NCBI RefSeq assembly: GCF_003285005.1
Contig: NZ_QMFA01000024.1
Location: forward strand, 1-64,000
Origin: Paenibacillus sp. YN15
GTDB lineage: Bacteria > Bacillota > Bacilli > Paenibacillales > NBRC-103111
DNA length: 64,000 nt
Direction of reading: 5' to 3'
Shown here piece after piece: positions 42,599-50,314 of this stretch. Numbering within the stretch: the first letter of the stretch is position 1; the number at the start of each line of letters is the position of its first letter. The translations under genes and the position numbers were made by a program. The notes beneath the pieces are model-generated. The model had not been told where the DNA came from. It did no database searches and worked only from the letters and a program-made list of their open reading frames with translations.

Positions 42599-44974
42599 GT
42601 GGGAATCTTGTCTAAAAACAAATTATTTTTTGTATTTTTATCACTTCTTGTAATAATGCAGTTTTGGTTTCTGCAAGTTACGTTTACCACTCCTTATTTA
42701 GGTATTGAAGTAGAAAAAGACTCACATGGAAATTGGATAGTTACAGCTATAGGGAAGAATGGATTAGCAAAAGCCAGCCTTCTTCCCAATGACCATGTTC
42801 TTCTTGTTGATTCCAAAGAGCCCGATCAATCTGATCTTGTCCAAAAATGGCACCTTATAGAACAAGCTGAGTCTATCCGCATTAAACGAGGCGCAGAGAT
42901 TATTAATATTCAATTTACAAATAACAAGCCGACTCTTTATGATCTTTCTCCCCTAATTGGAGGAGCTGTTTGCTTCGTACTAGCCGGGATCATTTGGAAA
43001 AACATGTCCAACTCTTCCTCTGCACGGATGTTAACGACTGTTTTTCTGTCAGGAGCTATTATCTATATGAGTCAAGGTGCCTCAATTCGTTGCGATCCAT
43101 TTGGGAAAACGATGATCATTACCTTCATGATGATTCTTCCTGTCAGTTTCCTACAATTTTTGCTTACTTTTTTCACAGAAAAGAGCACCGTCTACATACA
43201 CTCGTTTGTTTCTAAATTACCAAAAGTATTATATTTCCTCATCGCTTTAAGTTTCACGTATAGGATATCTTATTTTTTTGAAGGAAATTGGTCGTATAAT
43301 ATCTACAGGTTTGATGGAAAACTGTCTCTTATCTTTTTTATTCTTGCGTTTATCGGAAATATGGGACTTCTCTCCTTCATGTATGTTAAGCACAGACATG
43401 CTCAAAGCAGTTTATCGCCTATCGTAAGAACAATTTGGTATTCTTTACTCTTCTCCTTTCTACCTGCCACTTTGTTATCTTTTGCTCCCTATGTTATTTA
43501 TGGAAAGATTCTTGTAGATGCCGTCTACACCAGTTGGTTCTTATTGTTCTTTCCTGCATCCTTTGCTTACCTTATCGCATCTGACCAGCTATATGACATG
43601 GGGTTGGTTTTCCGGCGTTTTTTATTCGGTTGTATTCTCGCCATTGTGCCATCAGCTTTGTTAACCGGGTTATTCACCCTGTTATTTTTCCGTATCGCCC
43701 AGAAGGAGCAGATCGTCTTCCTTTTTTTCGCTTCTGTGCTGACCCTTTCGCTGATGCTATATTTTACGGAGAACCTGATTACCCGCCTGGAATCTACATT
43801 TTTTCCACGCAGAGCCATGCTCAAAACCTCTATGAAGAAAATCTCCAAGGATCTGAGCACGGTCTCTTCCATGCGGGATTTGAAGGACATCTTCCTGAAC
43901 GATATTGTCCAGACGCTGGAGGTCCGAGGTGGTGCCATTATATTCCGTTATTCGGACAGCACCGAGATTCTATCGGCTGGGGAGATAGACGAAACCCAGG
44001 TTAAGGAGCTGCTCGAGGCAGGGACCCTGCTCCAGGACAACCGTTACACCTGCAAAGAGATCAGCCGCACGGAGGAGAGCACCAGCTATCTGGTGATGAC
44101 CCGCAAGCGCACCAATGTTCTCCTCAGCAAGGAGGAGCGCCATTGGCTTGGCCTCATTACCTCCTATCTGGAGGTAAGTATGGAAAATGTCCACCTGATC
44201 CGGACGTTGACCACCCAACTCCAGGACTTGTCCACTAAATTTTCCAATACCGCATCAGCCGAGGAGTTTCAATGGTTCCGCAAGGTGATGTTTGAGCTGC
44301 AGGAGGAGGAGCGGGTTCGTATTGCATCTGATCTTCATGATACCACCATGCAGGATTTGTTCTTCCTGAAACGGCGCTTCGCTGCTCTGATGGATCAGTT
44401 CGCCATGAATCCGGAGGAGAAGCAGAATCTGGACAATATCCTGAAATTTGTGGATTTGATCAATGCCAGTCTCCGGCAGAGCTGCTTCGAGCTAAACCCC
44501 CATCTCCTGCGGGAGATCGGACTAGTCCGCACGCTAAGGCAATATTTGGAGAAGGAGACCTACACCTCACCCTTCAAGATTCTGTTCGATGCGGAGGATG
44601 GTGTGGAGCGGGTGGAGCAGGAAACATTGGTGACCAAAAAGCATATTCTGCGGATTGTGCAGGAGCTACTGAACAACGCTAAAAAACATTCCGAGGCATC
44701 CACGGTAAGCTTCCGTTTTTCGCTTGAGGCGGGCAGATATTTGCTGGTGTATGAGGATGATGGGGTGGGCATTAGTTTGCAGGGGAAAGAGGCCCGCAAA
44801 ATTGGCGGCTCGGGGATTGGCCTGGAGCAAATGAAGGGCCGGGTTCTGCTGCTTCAGGGCTCTTTTGAGATGATGAATCTCCCCCAATCCGGGACAAGAA
44901 TCACTATTTCCATTCCCCAGCAGGAGAACGAGGAACCCAAGGGCATTCAACCGCCGCATTTGCGCCTGGTTTAG
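42599..44974 (+). CDS. ComP-like sensor histidine kinase
   Basis: A 791-residue membrane kinase. One membrane segment is followed by an extracytoplasmic PDZ-like domain (about 30-110), then seven or so further segments (about 115-405), a GAF-like region (about 440-530) and a HisKA_3 kinase: phosphoacceptor His580 in RIASDLHDTTMQDL, QELLNNAKKHS, YEDDGVGI and GGSGIGLEQMKGR. This is the ComP/DegS architecture of pheromone-responsive kinases. No response regulator gene is adjacent. The first 1.1 kb is AT-rich while the rest has the GC-rich composition of the chromosome. The start is probably GTG at 42599; a TTG three codons later is possible. Confidence 0.87.
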   Translation: MGILSKNKLFFVFLSLLVIMQFWFLQVTFTTPYLGIEVEKDSHGNWIVTAIGKNGLAKASLLPNDHVLLVDSKEPDQSDLVQKWHLIEQAESIRIKRGAEIINIQFTNNKPTLYDLSPLIGGAVCFVLAGIIWKNMSNSSSARMLTTVFLSGAIIYMSQGASIRCDPFGKTMIITFMMILPVSFLQFLLTFFTEKSTVYIHSFVSKLPKVLYFLIALSFTYRISYFFEGNWSYNIYRFDGKLSLIFFILAFIGNMGLLSFMYVKHRHAQSSLSPIVRTIWYSLLFSFLPATLLSFAPYVIYGKILVDAVYTSWFLLFFPASFAYLIASDQLYDMGLVFRRFLFGCILAIVPSALLTGLFTLLFFRIAQKEQIVFLFFASVLTLSLMLYFTENLITRLESTFFPRRAMLKTSMKKISKDLSTVSSMRDLKDIFLNDIVQTLEVRGGAIIFRYSDSTEILSAGEIDETQVKELLEAGTLLQDNRYTCKEISRTEESTSYLVMTRKRTNVLLSKEERHWLGLITSYLEVSMENVHLIRTLTTQLQDLSTKFSNTASAEEFQWFRKVMFELQEEERVRIASDLHDTTMQDLFFLKRRFAALMDQFAMNPEEKQNLDNILKFVDLINASLRQSCFELNPHLLREIGLVRTLRQYLEKETYTSPFKILFDAEDGVERVEQETLVTKKHILRIVQELLNNAKKHSEASTVSFRFSLEAGRYLLVYEDDGVGISLQGKEARKIGGSGIGLEQMKGRVLLLQGSFEMMNLPQSGTRITISIPQQENEEPKGIQPPHLRLV

Positions 44975-45096
44975 GTTGCCGCGAAATCGTCTAAGGTGCC
45001 CGCCAGCATGAATCGAACCGCGGCGGATATTCAGTCTATCTACTATTGCCGAAACTATGCAAATGACGTATCCTAGAAGGAAAGGGAGGGCTTGGG

Positions 45097-45423
45097 ATGG
45101 ACGAAATCAAAGTGCTGCTGCAAGCTGTGCTAAAGAATCAGGAGCTAGCCAACGCCAAAATAACAGCTATGCAGGATGAATCTATAACTTTCCAGAAAGA
45201 AATGAATCATTTCAGGAATGAGATGAATGTTTTCAAAAATGAAATGAATGATTTTAGAAATGAAACCAATGCCAAATTTGAAGAAGTTAATACGCGTTTT
45301 AACCATGTGGATGCCGAATTGCGCAGAATCCACAACAGCGAAATCGGCGCAGCCTATCAACTCAATGAAGCCTTTGGACGTATAGCCAAATTGGAAGGAC
45401 ATGTTTATAACCAGCATCAGTAA
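45097..45423 (+). CDS. Small coiled-coil protein
   Basis: A 108-residue soluble protein predicted to be almost wholly helical. Residues 35-62 are four 7-residue repeats (EMNHFRN, EMNVFKN, EMNDFRN, ETNAKFE), mirrored by 21-nt DNA repeats. GGGAGGG lies 6 nt before the ATG. No known family was recognised beyond a resemblance to phage- or tail-like coiled coils. It stands 120 nt after the kinase and may be co-transcribed, but a separate unit is equally possible. Confidence 0.7.
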   Translation: MDEIKVLLQAVLKNQELANAKITAMQDESITFQKEMNHFRNEMNVFKNEMNDFRNETNAKFEEVNTRFNHVDAELRRIHNSEIGAAYQLNEAFGRIAKLEGHVYNQHQ

Positions 45424-45426
45424 GCA

Positions 45427-45600
45427 GGCAGGAACTAAGAAACCCTTATTCCCCGCAGCGGCCTGATTTCCGCCCTATTTCCGCCGAATCAGGGATGGAA
45501 CGGTTTCTTAGTTCCGTTAATTCTCCAAATTCCCGTTTTCACCCTCATAAGAGTCGCTGAGTTCCGCAACAGCAGCCTACCGGCCTGCCCGGACTCTGGT
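45427..45600. repeat. Dispersed intergenic repeat, family A (copy 2)
   Basis: 45431-45590 is the gapless partner of 1501-1660. Here the internal inverted arms are perfect: GGAACTAAGAAACC (45431-45444) and GGTTTCTTAGTTCC (45502-45515). Confidence 0.8.
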
Positions 45601-45780
45601 TCCGCTATTCCACTAAAATCCGCCTTTTTTTCTCCCCCGCGGACTCACGATCCGTTAAATGTGAAAAAACGAAGGAAATCCATGCTTCTGGAGCCAAATA
45701 ACGGAACGTCTGTCCGTGAAAATCGAAAAACGGGCCATATGCAGAAAATAACGGATTCTCTGTCCGCCCAACTCCCCACA
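45600..45780. repeat. Family B repeats with ATAACGGA cores
   Basis: AAATAACGGAACGTCTGTCCG and AAATAACGGATTCTCTGTCCG (45698-45770 region) are near-identical direct copies; inverted relatives occur at 45600-45660. No gene lies between 45424 and 45918. Confidence 0.65.
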
Positions 45781-45787
45781 TAAACAA

Positions 45788-45844
45788 GAAAAAATCCCAC
45801 CCTCGATCACTCGCACCTCTAGTCGGCAAATGATCGGGTGGGAC
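45788..45844 (-). terminator. Terminator of the acetyltransferase gene
   Basis: Minus strand GTCCCACCCGATCA and TGATCGAGGGTGGGAT pair around a 22-nt loop, followed by T6. Confidence 0.8.
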
Positions 45845-45918
45845 TCTTTATGGATAAAATCGGCCATTCGTTCCTCAATTTGACGAAAAACCGTAAAACA
45901 CCCTGCTCTGTGCTTGCT

Positions 45919-46215
45919 TTAACCGGCTGCCGTTTCCAACGCATTGTCCCGGGGAAGCATCAGCTTCTTCATGTGCTCGCCGATTCCGCGGCGCTCATAT
46001 CCGGGGGCGATGTAGACCTCAAGCTCCGGCGTATGGCCGGGACCCTCGATCCGGCTGCCGATTCCAACCAGATGCCCGCAATCATAAGCGGCGATCATTC
46101 CGGCTGCATCCGCGGCCCGTTCATTCCACCCGTCTTGGGGCCGTTCTTCGAGGGTGTTGAAAAACGCTGTCAGCTGTTCCTTCTCGGGAACTCCAACCTG
46201 AAGGGCTATCTTCAC
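45919..46215 (-). CDS. Short GNAT-family acetyltransferase
   Basis: A 98-residue GNAT-fold protein. It shows the central strand AAYDCGHLVGIGSR and the acetyl-CoA loop VYIAPGYERRGIGEHMKKL, but ends soon after, so it is shorter than the usual 130-170 residues and lacks the last strands. It may be a minimal GNAT or a C-terminally truncated gene. The start is GTG at 46215 with a weak upstream site. It sits alone between two terminators, in the opposite orientation to the kinase. The substrate is unknown. Confidence 0.7.
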   Translation of the reverse strand: MKIALQVGVPEKEQLTAFFNTLEERPQDGWNERAADAAGMIAAYDCGHLVGIGSRIEGPGHTPELEVYIAPGYERRGIGEHMKKLMLPRDNALETAAG

Positions 46216-46312
46216 CTGCGTTCACTTCCTCAACTCCGTCTTTCTGTATATAAATATACATCATCGTGTATTTTTATGCAAGCACTTTTTCATTCTCCCC
46301 CCATGTTGCCCC

Positions 46313-46345
46313 AAAAAAATATCCGGCCCGCTTCAAGCGGACCGG
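46313..46345 (-). terminator. Terminator of the matrix/sortase operon
   Basis: Minus strand CCGGTCCGCTT, GAAGCGGGCCGG, then ATATTTTTTT; about 14 nt after the sortase stop. Confidence 0.9.
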
Positions 46346-46359
46346 CTCCCCCATATCCA

Positions 46360-47040
46360 TTAATTCTGCGTCCTCAACCGGGCTGTGGCAATGAACCGCT
46401 CCGGCGCCGGTCCGGCATAATAGAACGGATAACAGGTGATCAGGCGGAGAACGGAGGCCTCTTCCTCCGGGAAGGAATAGGTCCCGGTTTCCTTGATGAT
46501 TTCCGTTGACTCGACTGTATACGTGAAAACTCCTGCTTCGGTTTCCACCTGAATATCGTCCCCCGGCTTTGTCTGGCTCAAAACGCGGAATACCGTATCC
46601 CGGTGCCCGCTGATAACACTATTGCCCGGTTGGCCGGGAAAGGCTCCGTTGGGATCAAATCCCGCCCCTTTCTTCAAAACATCGGCCTCCGTACCTGCAA
46701 ACAAAGGGATGCGTTTGTCCGCTTTGGGAATGTATATGACGCCCCACACAGCAGCTTTCTCCTGAACCGCCGTCTGGGGAGCCGAAGGGGCAGGCTCCGC
46801 GGCCGATTTCCCAACACCGGCCCGGACCGCCGAAGCCTCCTCCCTCCGTTCCTCCGGCAGGCCGGCTGCCGGGAGGGCAGCCTGTGGAGCGGCATGATGC
46901 CTCATATCCCATTGCTTCAGCGCAGCCTGCTCCGCCCGGTCTCCTTCTATAATCTGCATCCCGGCATAGGCCCAGCCGATAACGGACAGACACAGGACGG
47001 CCCAAGCGGCCTTGTCGACAGCCTTTGATTTTTTTCCCAT
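46360..47040 (-). CDS. srtD: Class D sortase
   Basis: Membrane-anchored transpeptidase that joins surface proteins to the cell wall. The 226-residue product has an N-terminal membrane helix (about 11-30), an Ala/Pro/Glu-rich stalk (35-95) and the catalytic beta-barrel with His146 (SGHRDTVF), Cys203 (LRLITCYPF) and Arg215 (ERFIAT). Class D enzymes prefer LPNTA-type signals, and the neighbouring gene ends in LPDTA. ATG at 47040 follows AGGAG by about 11 nt; a longer reading would overlap the preceding gene. Last gene of the tasA operon. Confidence 0.92.
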   Translation of the reverse strand: MGKKSKAVDKAAWAVLCLSVIGWAYAGMQIIEGDRAEQAALKQWDMRHHAAPQAALPAAGLPEERREEASAVRAGVGKSAAEPAPSAPQTAVQEKAAVWGVIYIPKADKRIPLFAGTEADVLKKGAGFDPNGAFPGQPGNSVISGHRDTVFRVLSQTKPGDDIQVETEAGVFTYTVESTEIIKETGTYSFPEEEASVLRLITCYPFYYAGPAPERFIATARLRTQN

Positions 47041-47089
47041 GGACACGCTCGCTCCTGTACACTGTGCCCCGCGAAGAGGCGGCAAAAGG

Positions 47090-48040
47090 TTATTCATTCC
47101 GTTTTCTCCACAGCACGGCGGCGCAGCAGAATATGGAGATGGTGCAAATCAAGAGCAGGTTATACCAAGGAGTTGCCGTATCCGGGAGAGCATACGGCGT
47201 TCCAGAAGCCGGCAGACCTCCCTCTTGGCTGTCCGTCGCCGGAAGCTCCTCATGTTTACCCCCTCCATCCAGCGGGAGCGCTTCGTCCTCAAGGACAAAT
47301 ACCTCATCCTGCCCCTTCCCCGACGGCGGACCGGATGTGGCAGATGGTCCTCCCGGCGCTGCGGAAGCTCCGGACCCGGCCGAGGACAGTGGTGACGGCT
47401 CAGCGGAGGGCGATGCAGCCGGACGGAGGGAAGCGGATGGACCTGGCGTCCCTGACCCTGATGGGGTTGGCGTGGACTCCGGTGCATCGCTGGAACCGGG
47501 AGTCGGTGTAGAACCGGAAGTGGATGAAGGCGCCGGACTGGGATCTGTGGAGGGCTCCGGGTCCGGTTCATCCGGTGCTGCCCTGGCGGTAAATTCAAGC
47601 ACAGTCACAACCGCCTTATCTTGAAATTCATTGCCCGCTTCCTTGGGAAAATAGGCGGTTACCTCCAGCTTTTCCTCAGCGCCGGAGGGCAGACTGCCCA
47701 TCTCCAGCTGCCCCGTCATCCCGCTCAGCTTGCCGGAATAAAGGAGCCGCTTCGGGCTTTGCAGCATAATCTCCAGCGTTTCGTAGAAGCTCTGATCCCC
47801 GTTGTCAAACCGGGAACGGATGCTGTAATCCACCTTGCGGCTGTTGGTGTTTTTGATCACCAATTCTACCGGAATGCTGTCTCCCGGCTTGAGATTATGG
47901 AAGACCAATTCCTTTTCGGGTGTTGTGCTCAGGCTAAGCCGAACCGTTTCCGCCGCTTTGCTGCTCTGGGCTTGCCATCCCATTCCACCGGCAATTATGA
48001 TCACACACAAGAAGGCAAAAACCAGCCGGTACCGTATCAT
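47090..48040 (-). CDS. LPDTA-anchored surface protein
   Basis: A 316-residue wall-anchored protein: signal peptide (about 1-30), a beta-rich domain (about 31-150, with LVFHNLKPGDSIPVELVIKN), a Pro/Ser/Thr-rich stalk (about 152-255) and a sorting signal LPDTA (285-289), hydrophobic span and RKRNE tail. The NLKPGDSI phrase recalls the NMKPGDSV of the TasA homologue next door, suggesting a related fold. It lies between tasA and the sortase that probably anchors it. I infer that it fixes matrix fibres to the wall. Confidence 0.85.
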   Translation of the reverse strand: MIRYRLVFAFLCVIIIAGGMGWQAQSSKAAETVRLSLSTTPEKELVFHNLKPGDSIPVELVIKNTNSRKVDYSIRSRFDNGDQSFYETLEIMLQSPKRLLYSGKLSGMTGQLEMGSLPSGAEEKLEVTAYFPKEAGNEFQDKAVVTVLEFTARAAPDEPDPEPSTDPSPAPSSTSGSTPTPGSSDAPESTPTPSGSGTPGPSASLRPAASPSAEPSPLSSAGSGASAAPGGPSATSGPPSGKGQDEVFVLEDEALPLDGGGKHEELPATDSQEGGLPASGTPYALPDTATPWYNLLLICTISIFCCAAVLWRKRNE

Positions 48041-48132
48041 GCCGTCAGGGATTCACCCCCTCCTCCAATTTGAAAACGGCAACGCAAAGAGAGTGGAATC
48101 AGGCTCCCACTCTCCAGTCCTCCGGTTTGCGG

Positions 48133-48972
48133 TCAGTCCACCACAGGAGTGACATACGTGGCGGGGTCCGTATACGGCACTGTCAGCTTATCGGGCTGGG
48201 AGGTTCCATCGGCCGAACCCTGGACGCCGTTATTGATTTTGCCGTTGCCATTGGGGGAATCCAGCTTCATGCCGTCCCACTGGGTAGCCTCCAGATTGAA
48301 GGCGAATTTAATGCTGTCGCCCTGGAATTTATTCTGGAGATATTGCCCCGGTCTATCCGGATCAATGGCGCTGTCCTGCTTGAACTTGATTTCGATGAAC
48401 ACATCATCCGTATCCACAGTGGGGTCCACGGGCAGGCCGCGGTTGGTAACTCCTCCGGGAGCCACCGTTAAGGGAGCCAGATTGATTTTCCCATTGGCCA
48501 AATACTGATCCTGCACCTTGCCGCTGAGATTGTTGCTGACCAGATCGGCCAGTGTGAGAGTAGCCCCGTTCACCTTCACATTCCCGCGCGGCTCCCAATT
48601 GGCGGATTCCGTATCCACCTGCATGAAGTTCACCTCGAATTGGGAGAGGAACTCCTCTGCCGTAGAGGCCAGGGTCCCGTCTACAAAATCCGAGGAAGTG
48701 GTGGTGAGCAGCACTTCTTTAATGGCCAGCGAACCCCCGTTGGTCAGGGAAAAAATACGCTGTACGCTGTCTCCCGGCTTCATGTTGGACAGATCGAAAT
48801 TGATGGGCTGCGATTTGGAATTGGCCACTACCTTCAGATCCAGCGTACCGGAAGCAAAGCTGTTGTTGATGGTCGCGGTGTCATTGAAATATGCGTATGT
48901 ACCTCCGCCGATCATGGAGAACCCCAAAGCCCCTGTTGCCATACTCATCAGCAATTGTTTCTTGATCCCCAT
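48133..48972 (-). CDS. tasA: TasA/camelysin-family matrix fibre protein
   Basis: Main structural protein of extracellular fibres in Bacillus-type biofilms. The 279-residue product has the typical start MGIKKQLLMSMATGALGFSM followed by GGGTYAYFNDTATINNSFAS, the region cut by SipW-type peptidase. NMKPGDSVQRIFSLTNGG and the many beta strands fit the TasA/CalY family. It directly follows sipW. Whether fibres form cannot be told from sequence; the M73 peptidase label given to some relatives is doubtful. Confidence 0.9.
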   Translation of the reverse strand: MGIKKQLLMSMATGALGFSMIGGGTYAYFNDTATINNSFASGTLDLKVVANSKSQPINFDLSNMKPGDSVQRIFSLTNGGSLAIKEVLLTTTSSDFVDGTLASTAEEFLSQFEVNFMQVDTESANWEPRGNVKVNGATLTLADLVSNNLSGKVQDQYLANGKINLAPLTVAPGGVTNRGLPVDPTVDTDDVFIEIKFKQDSAIDPDRPGQYLQNKFQGDSIKFAFNLEATQWDGMKLDSPNGNGKINNGVQGSADGTSQPDKLTVPYTDPATYVTPVVD

Positions 48973-49046
48973 TTGCCCTTCTCCTCCCAGGAATGAAGTA
49001 AATAATATTGGAATCTTACGTGTTAAGTAAGAACATCCACATCAGG

Positions 49047-49622
49047 TTATCCCGCCGGGGGTGCCGGGGGAGCTTCCTTGCCGGAGGGCAGCTCCAGGCT
49101 CTTCAGGCCTTTCCAGATGTTCATCACGGAATAGCCCAGGAGCAAAAGGCCGGGAAGAATCATCATCAGCGCCGTCCCGGACCTGGAACGGGCAAAATCC
49201 AGGAAATACCCGGCATAAGGCAATGTAAATCCGGAGTAAACCGCCGTCACATTATCCGACAGCACCGGGTCCGGGTCCGGTCCGTCGTTGTTGTCGCCTT
49301 TGGTCACATACTGGGTTTGGCCGGTCGCCAGCGGAACCGCCTTTACAATCCGGTGGGTAACCAGAATCGTGGAAGCATTTTTCACCTGGCGGAAGGTGAT
49401 GATTTGCCCCTCTTTGAGCTGGGTCATATCTCCGCCGGGTTTAACGGCGATTATGGAGCCGGTTTGGATTTGGGGCTCCATGGAGCCGGACAGGACGGTT
49501 TTCAGCTGATGCCCCAGGATCATCGGCTCGCCCCCGGCGGACCGGGACAACAGGGTAACGGTTATCATGAAGAACAGCAGCAATGCCAGCAAGATGGTAA
49601 CTCCTCGGCTTAACCATTTCAT
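49047..49622 (-). CDS. sipW: SipW-type (ER-type) signal peptidase I
   Basis: Membrane peptidase that processes TasA and related precursors. The 191-residue product has an N-terminal membrane segment, the nucleophile Ser in TVLSGSMEPQIQTGS, and His in LVTHRIVKA where ordinary bacterial peptidases have Lys, which marks the ER/SipW type; KGDNNDGPD supplies the Asp. A C-terminal membrane span (about 150-170) follows. It lies between the TapA-position gene and tasA, the same order as in B. subtilis tapA-sipW-tasA. Confidence 0.93.
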   Translation of the reverse strand: MKWLSRGVTILLALLLFFMITVTLLSRSAGGEPMILGHQLKTVLSGSMEPQIQTGSIIAVKPGGDMTQLKEGQIITFRQVKNASTILVTHRIVKAVPLATGQTQYVTKGDNNDGPDPDPVLSDNVTAVYSGFTLPYAGYFLDFARSRSGTALMMILPGLLLLGYSVMNIWKGLKSLELPSGKEAPPAPPAG

Positions 49623-49637
49623 CGAATTTTGGCTCCT

Positions 49638-50060
49638 TTAGGGATTGAATATTAATGTTTCATGTTTATCCGATTCGTCCGCATACACACTTTCCGTAAC
49701 GGCAGGGTACGGCCATTCCGTGGGATTGGGGCATAGAACCTGGCTGCTGTCGGGGAAGCTCAGCGGCTCATAAACGGAAGCAACTACTGTTGCCGCATCT
49801 TCCTCCGGGCGAGGCGGGCTTTCATATCCCCCGGAGCAGTTCTGCCGGGCCCCCGGCGCTATCCCGTAGACCGAATAAAAGACTGCCCCTGCCGATAAAG
49901 TACCGGGGATAGAGGTCACATGGCTGTATTGGGAATAGGTAGGATGAACCACAGCATCCAGCGCCAATACCGTAAAGATCATGCACAGGGAAGGCAGAAC
50001 CAGGGACCGGGGAGCCGTTCTCCGGAACGGAGCGCGCTTCCGGGCTCTTTTTTTCCGCAT
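49638..50060 (-). CDS. Putative TapA-position secreted protein
   Basis: A 140-residue protein with a basic N-terminus, a hydrophobic segment (about 19-35) and then PTYSQYSHVTSIPGTLSAG. That stretch lines up with the SipW-processed region of the adjacent TasA (TYAYFNDTATINNSFASG), so it is probably a SipW substrate. Overall it is not recognisably TapA; the rest is short, Pro/Ser-rich and has three Cys. AAAGGAGG precedes the ATG by 6 nt. By position it is the first gene of the operon and would occupy the tapA place. Confidence 0.65.
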   Translation of the reverse strand: MRKKRARKRAPFRRTAPRSLVLPSLCMIFTVLALDAVVHPTYSQYSHVTSIPGTLSAGAVFYSVYGIAPGARQNCSGGYESPPRPEEDAATVVASVYEPLSFPDSSQVLCPNPTEWPYPAVTESVYADESDKHETLIFNP

Positions 50061-50099
50061 AAGCCTCCTCCTTTTTGTGATGCCGGATAGGGCTCATTC

Positions 50100-50135
50100 G
50101 TTCTCAAAACAGAACACTTCTACACTATATATCAG
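50100..50135 (-). promoter_or_regulatory. SinR-like palindrome at the matrix operon promoter
   Basis: GTTCTCAAAACAGAAC (50100-50115) has inverted GTTCT/AGAAC arms; GTTCT is the core of the B. subtilis SinR site (GTTCTYT). A TATATA -10-like stretch lies at 50126-50131, so the dyad would sit at the transcription start. Regulator identity is inference. The rest of 50116-50274 is AT-rich and without a convincing gene. Confidence 0.4.
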
Positions 50136-50274
50136 GGGTAATCGGTTTGAAAGCGTTGAAAACAAGGGTCGTCAGCTCTTTATCTTTCATTATCTCGTAT
50201 AATCTCGCTAAACCTTTGAATTTCTTATACTTAGCCAAAAAGACCCATTCGCCAATTGTTCTGTATAAAGAATG

Positions 50275-50308
50275 AAAAAGGACAGCATCCGCCTTTCGAA
50301 TGCTGTCC
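50275..50308 (-). terminator. Terminator of the MFS transporter gene
   Basis: Minus strand GGACAGCAT, loop TCGAAAGGCGG, ATGCTGTCC, then T5. Confidence 0.9.
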
Positions 50309-50314
50309 AAATGT

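Noticed and set aside
50125-50310. Open reading frame of 61 codons between the MFS gene and the matrix operon
   Set aside because: It starts at a TTG inside the MFS terminator stem and has no ribosome binding site; the region is better read as the matrix operon promoter.
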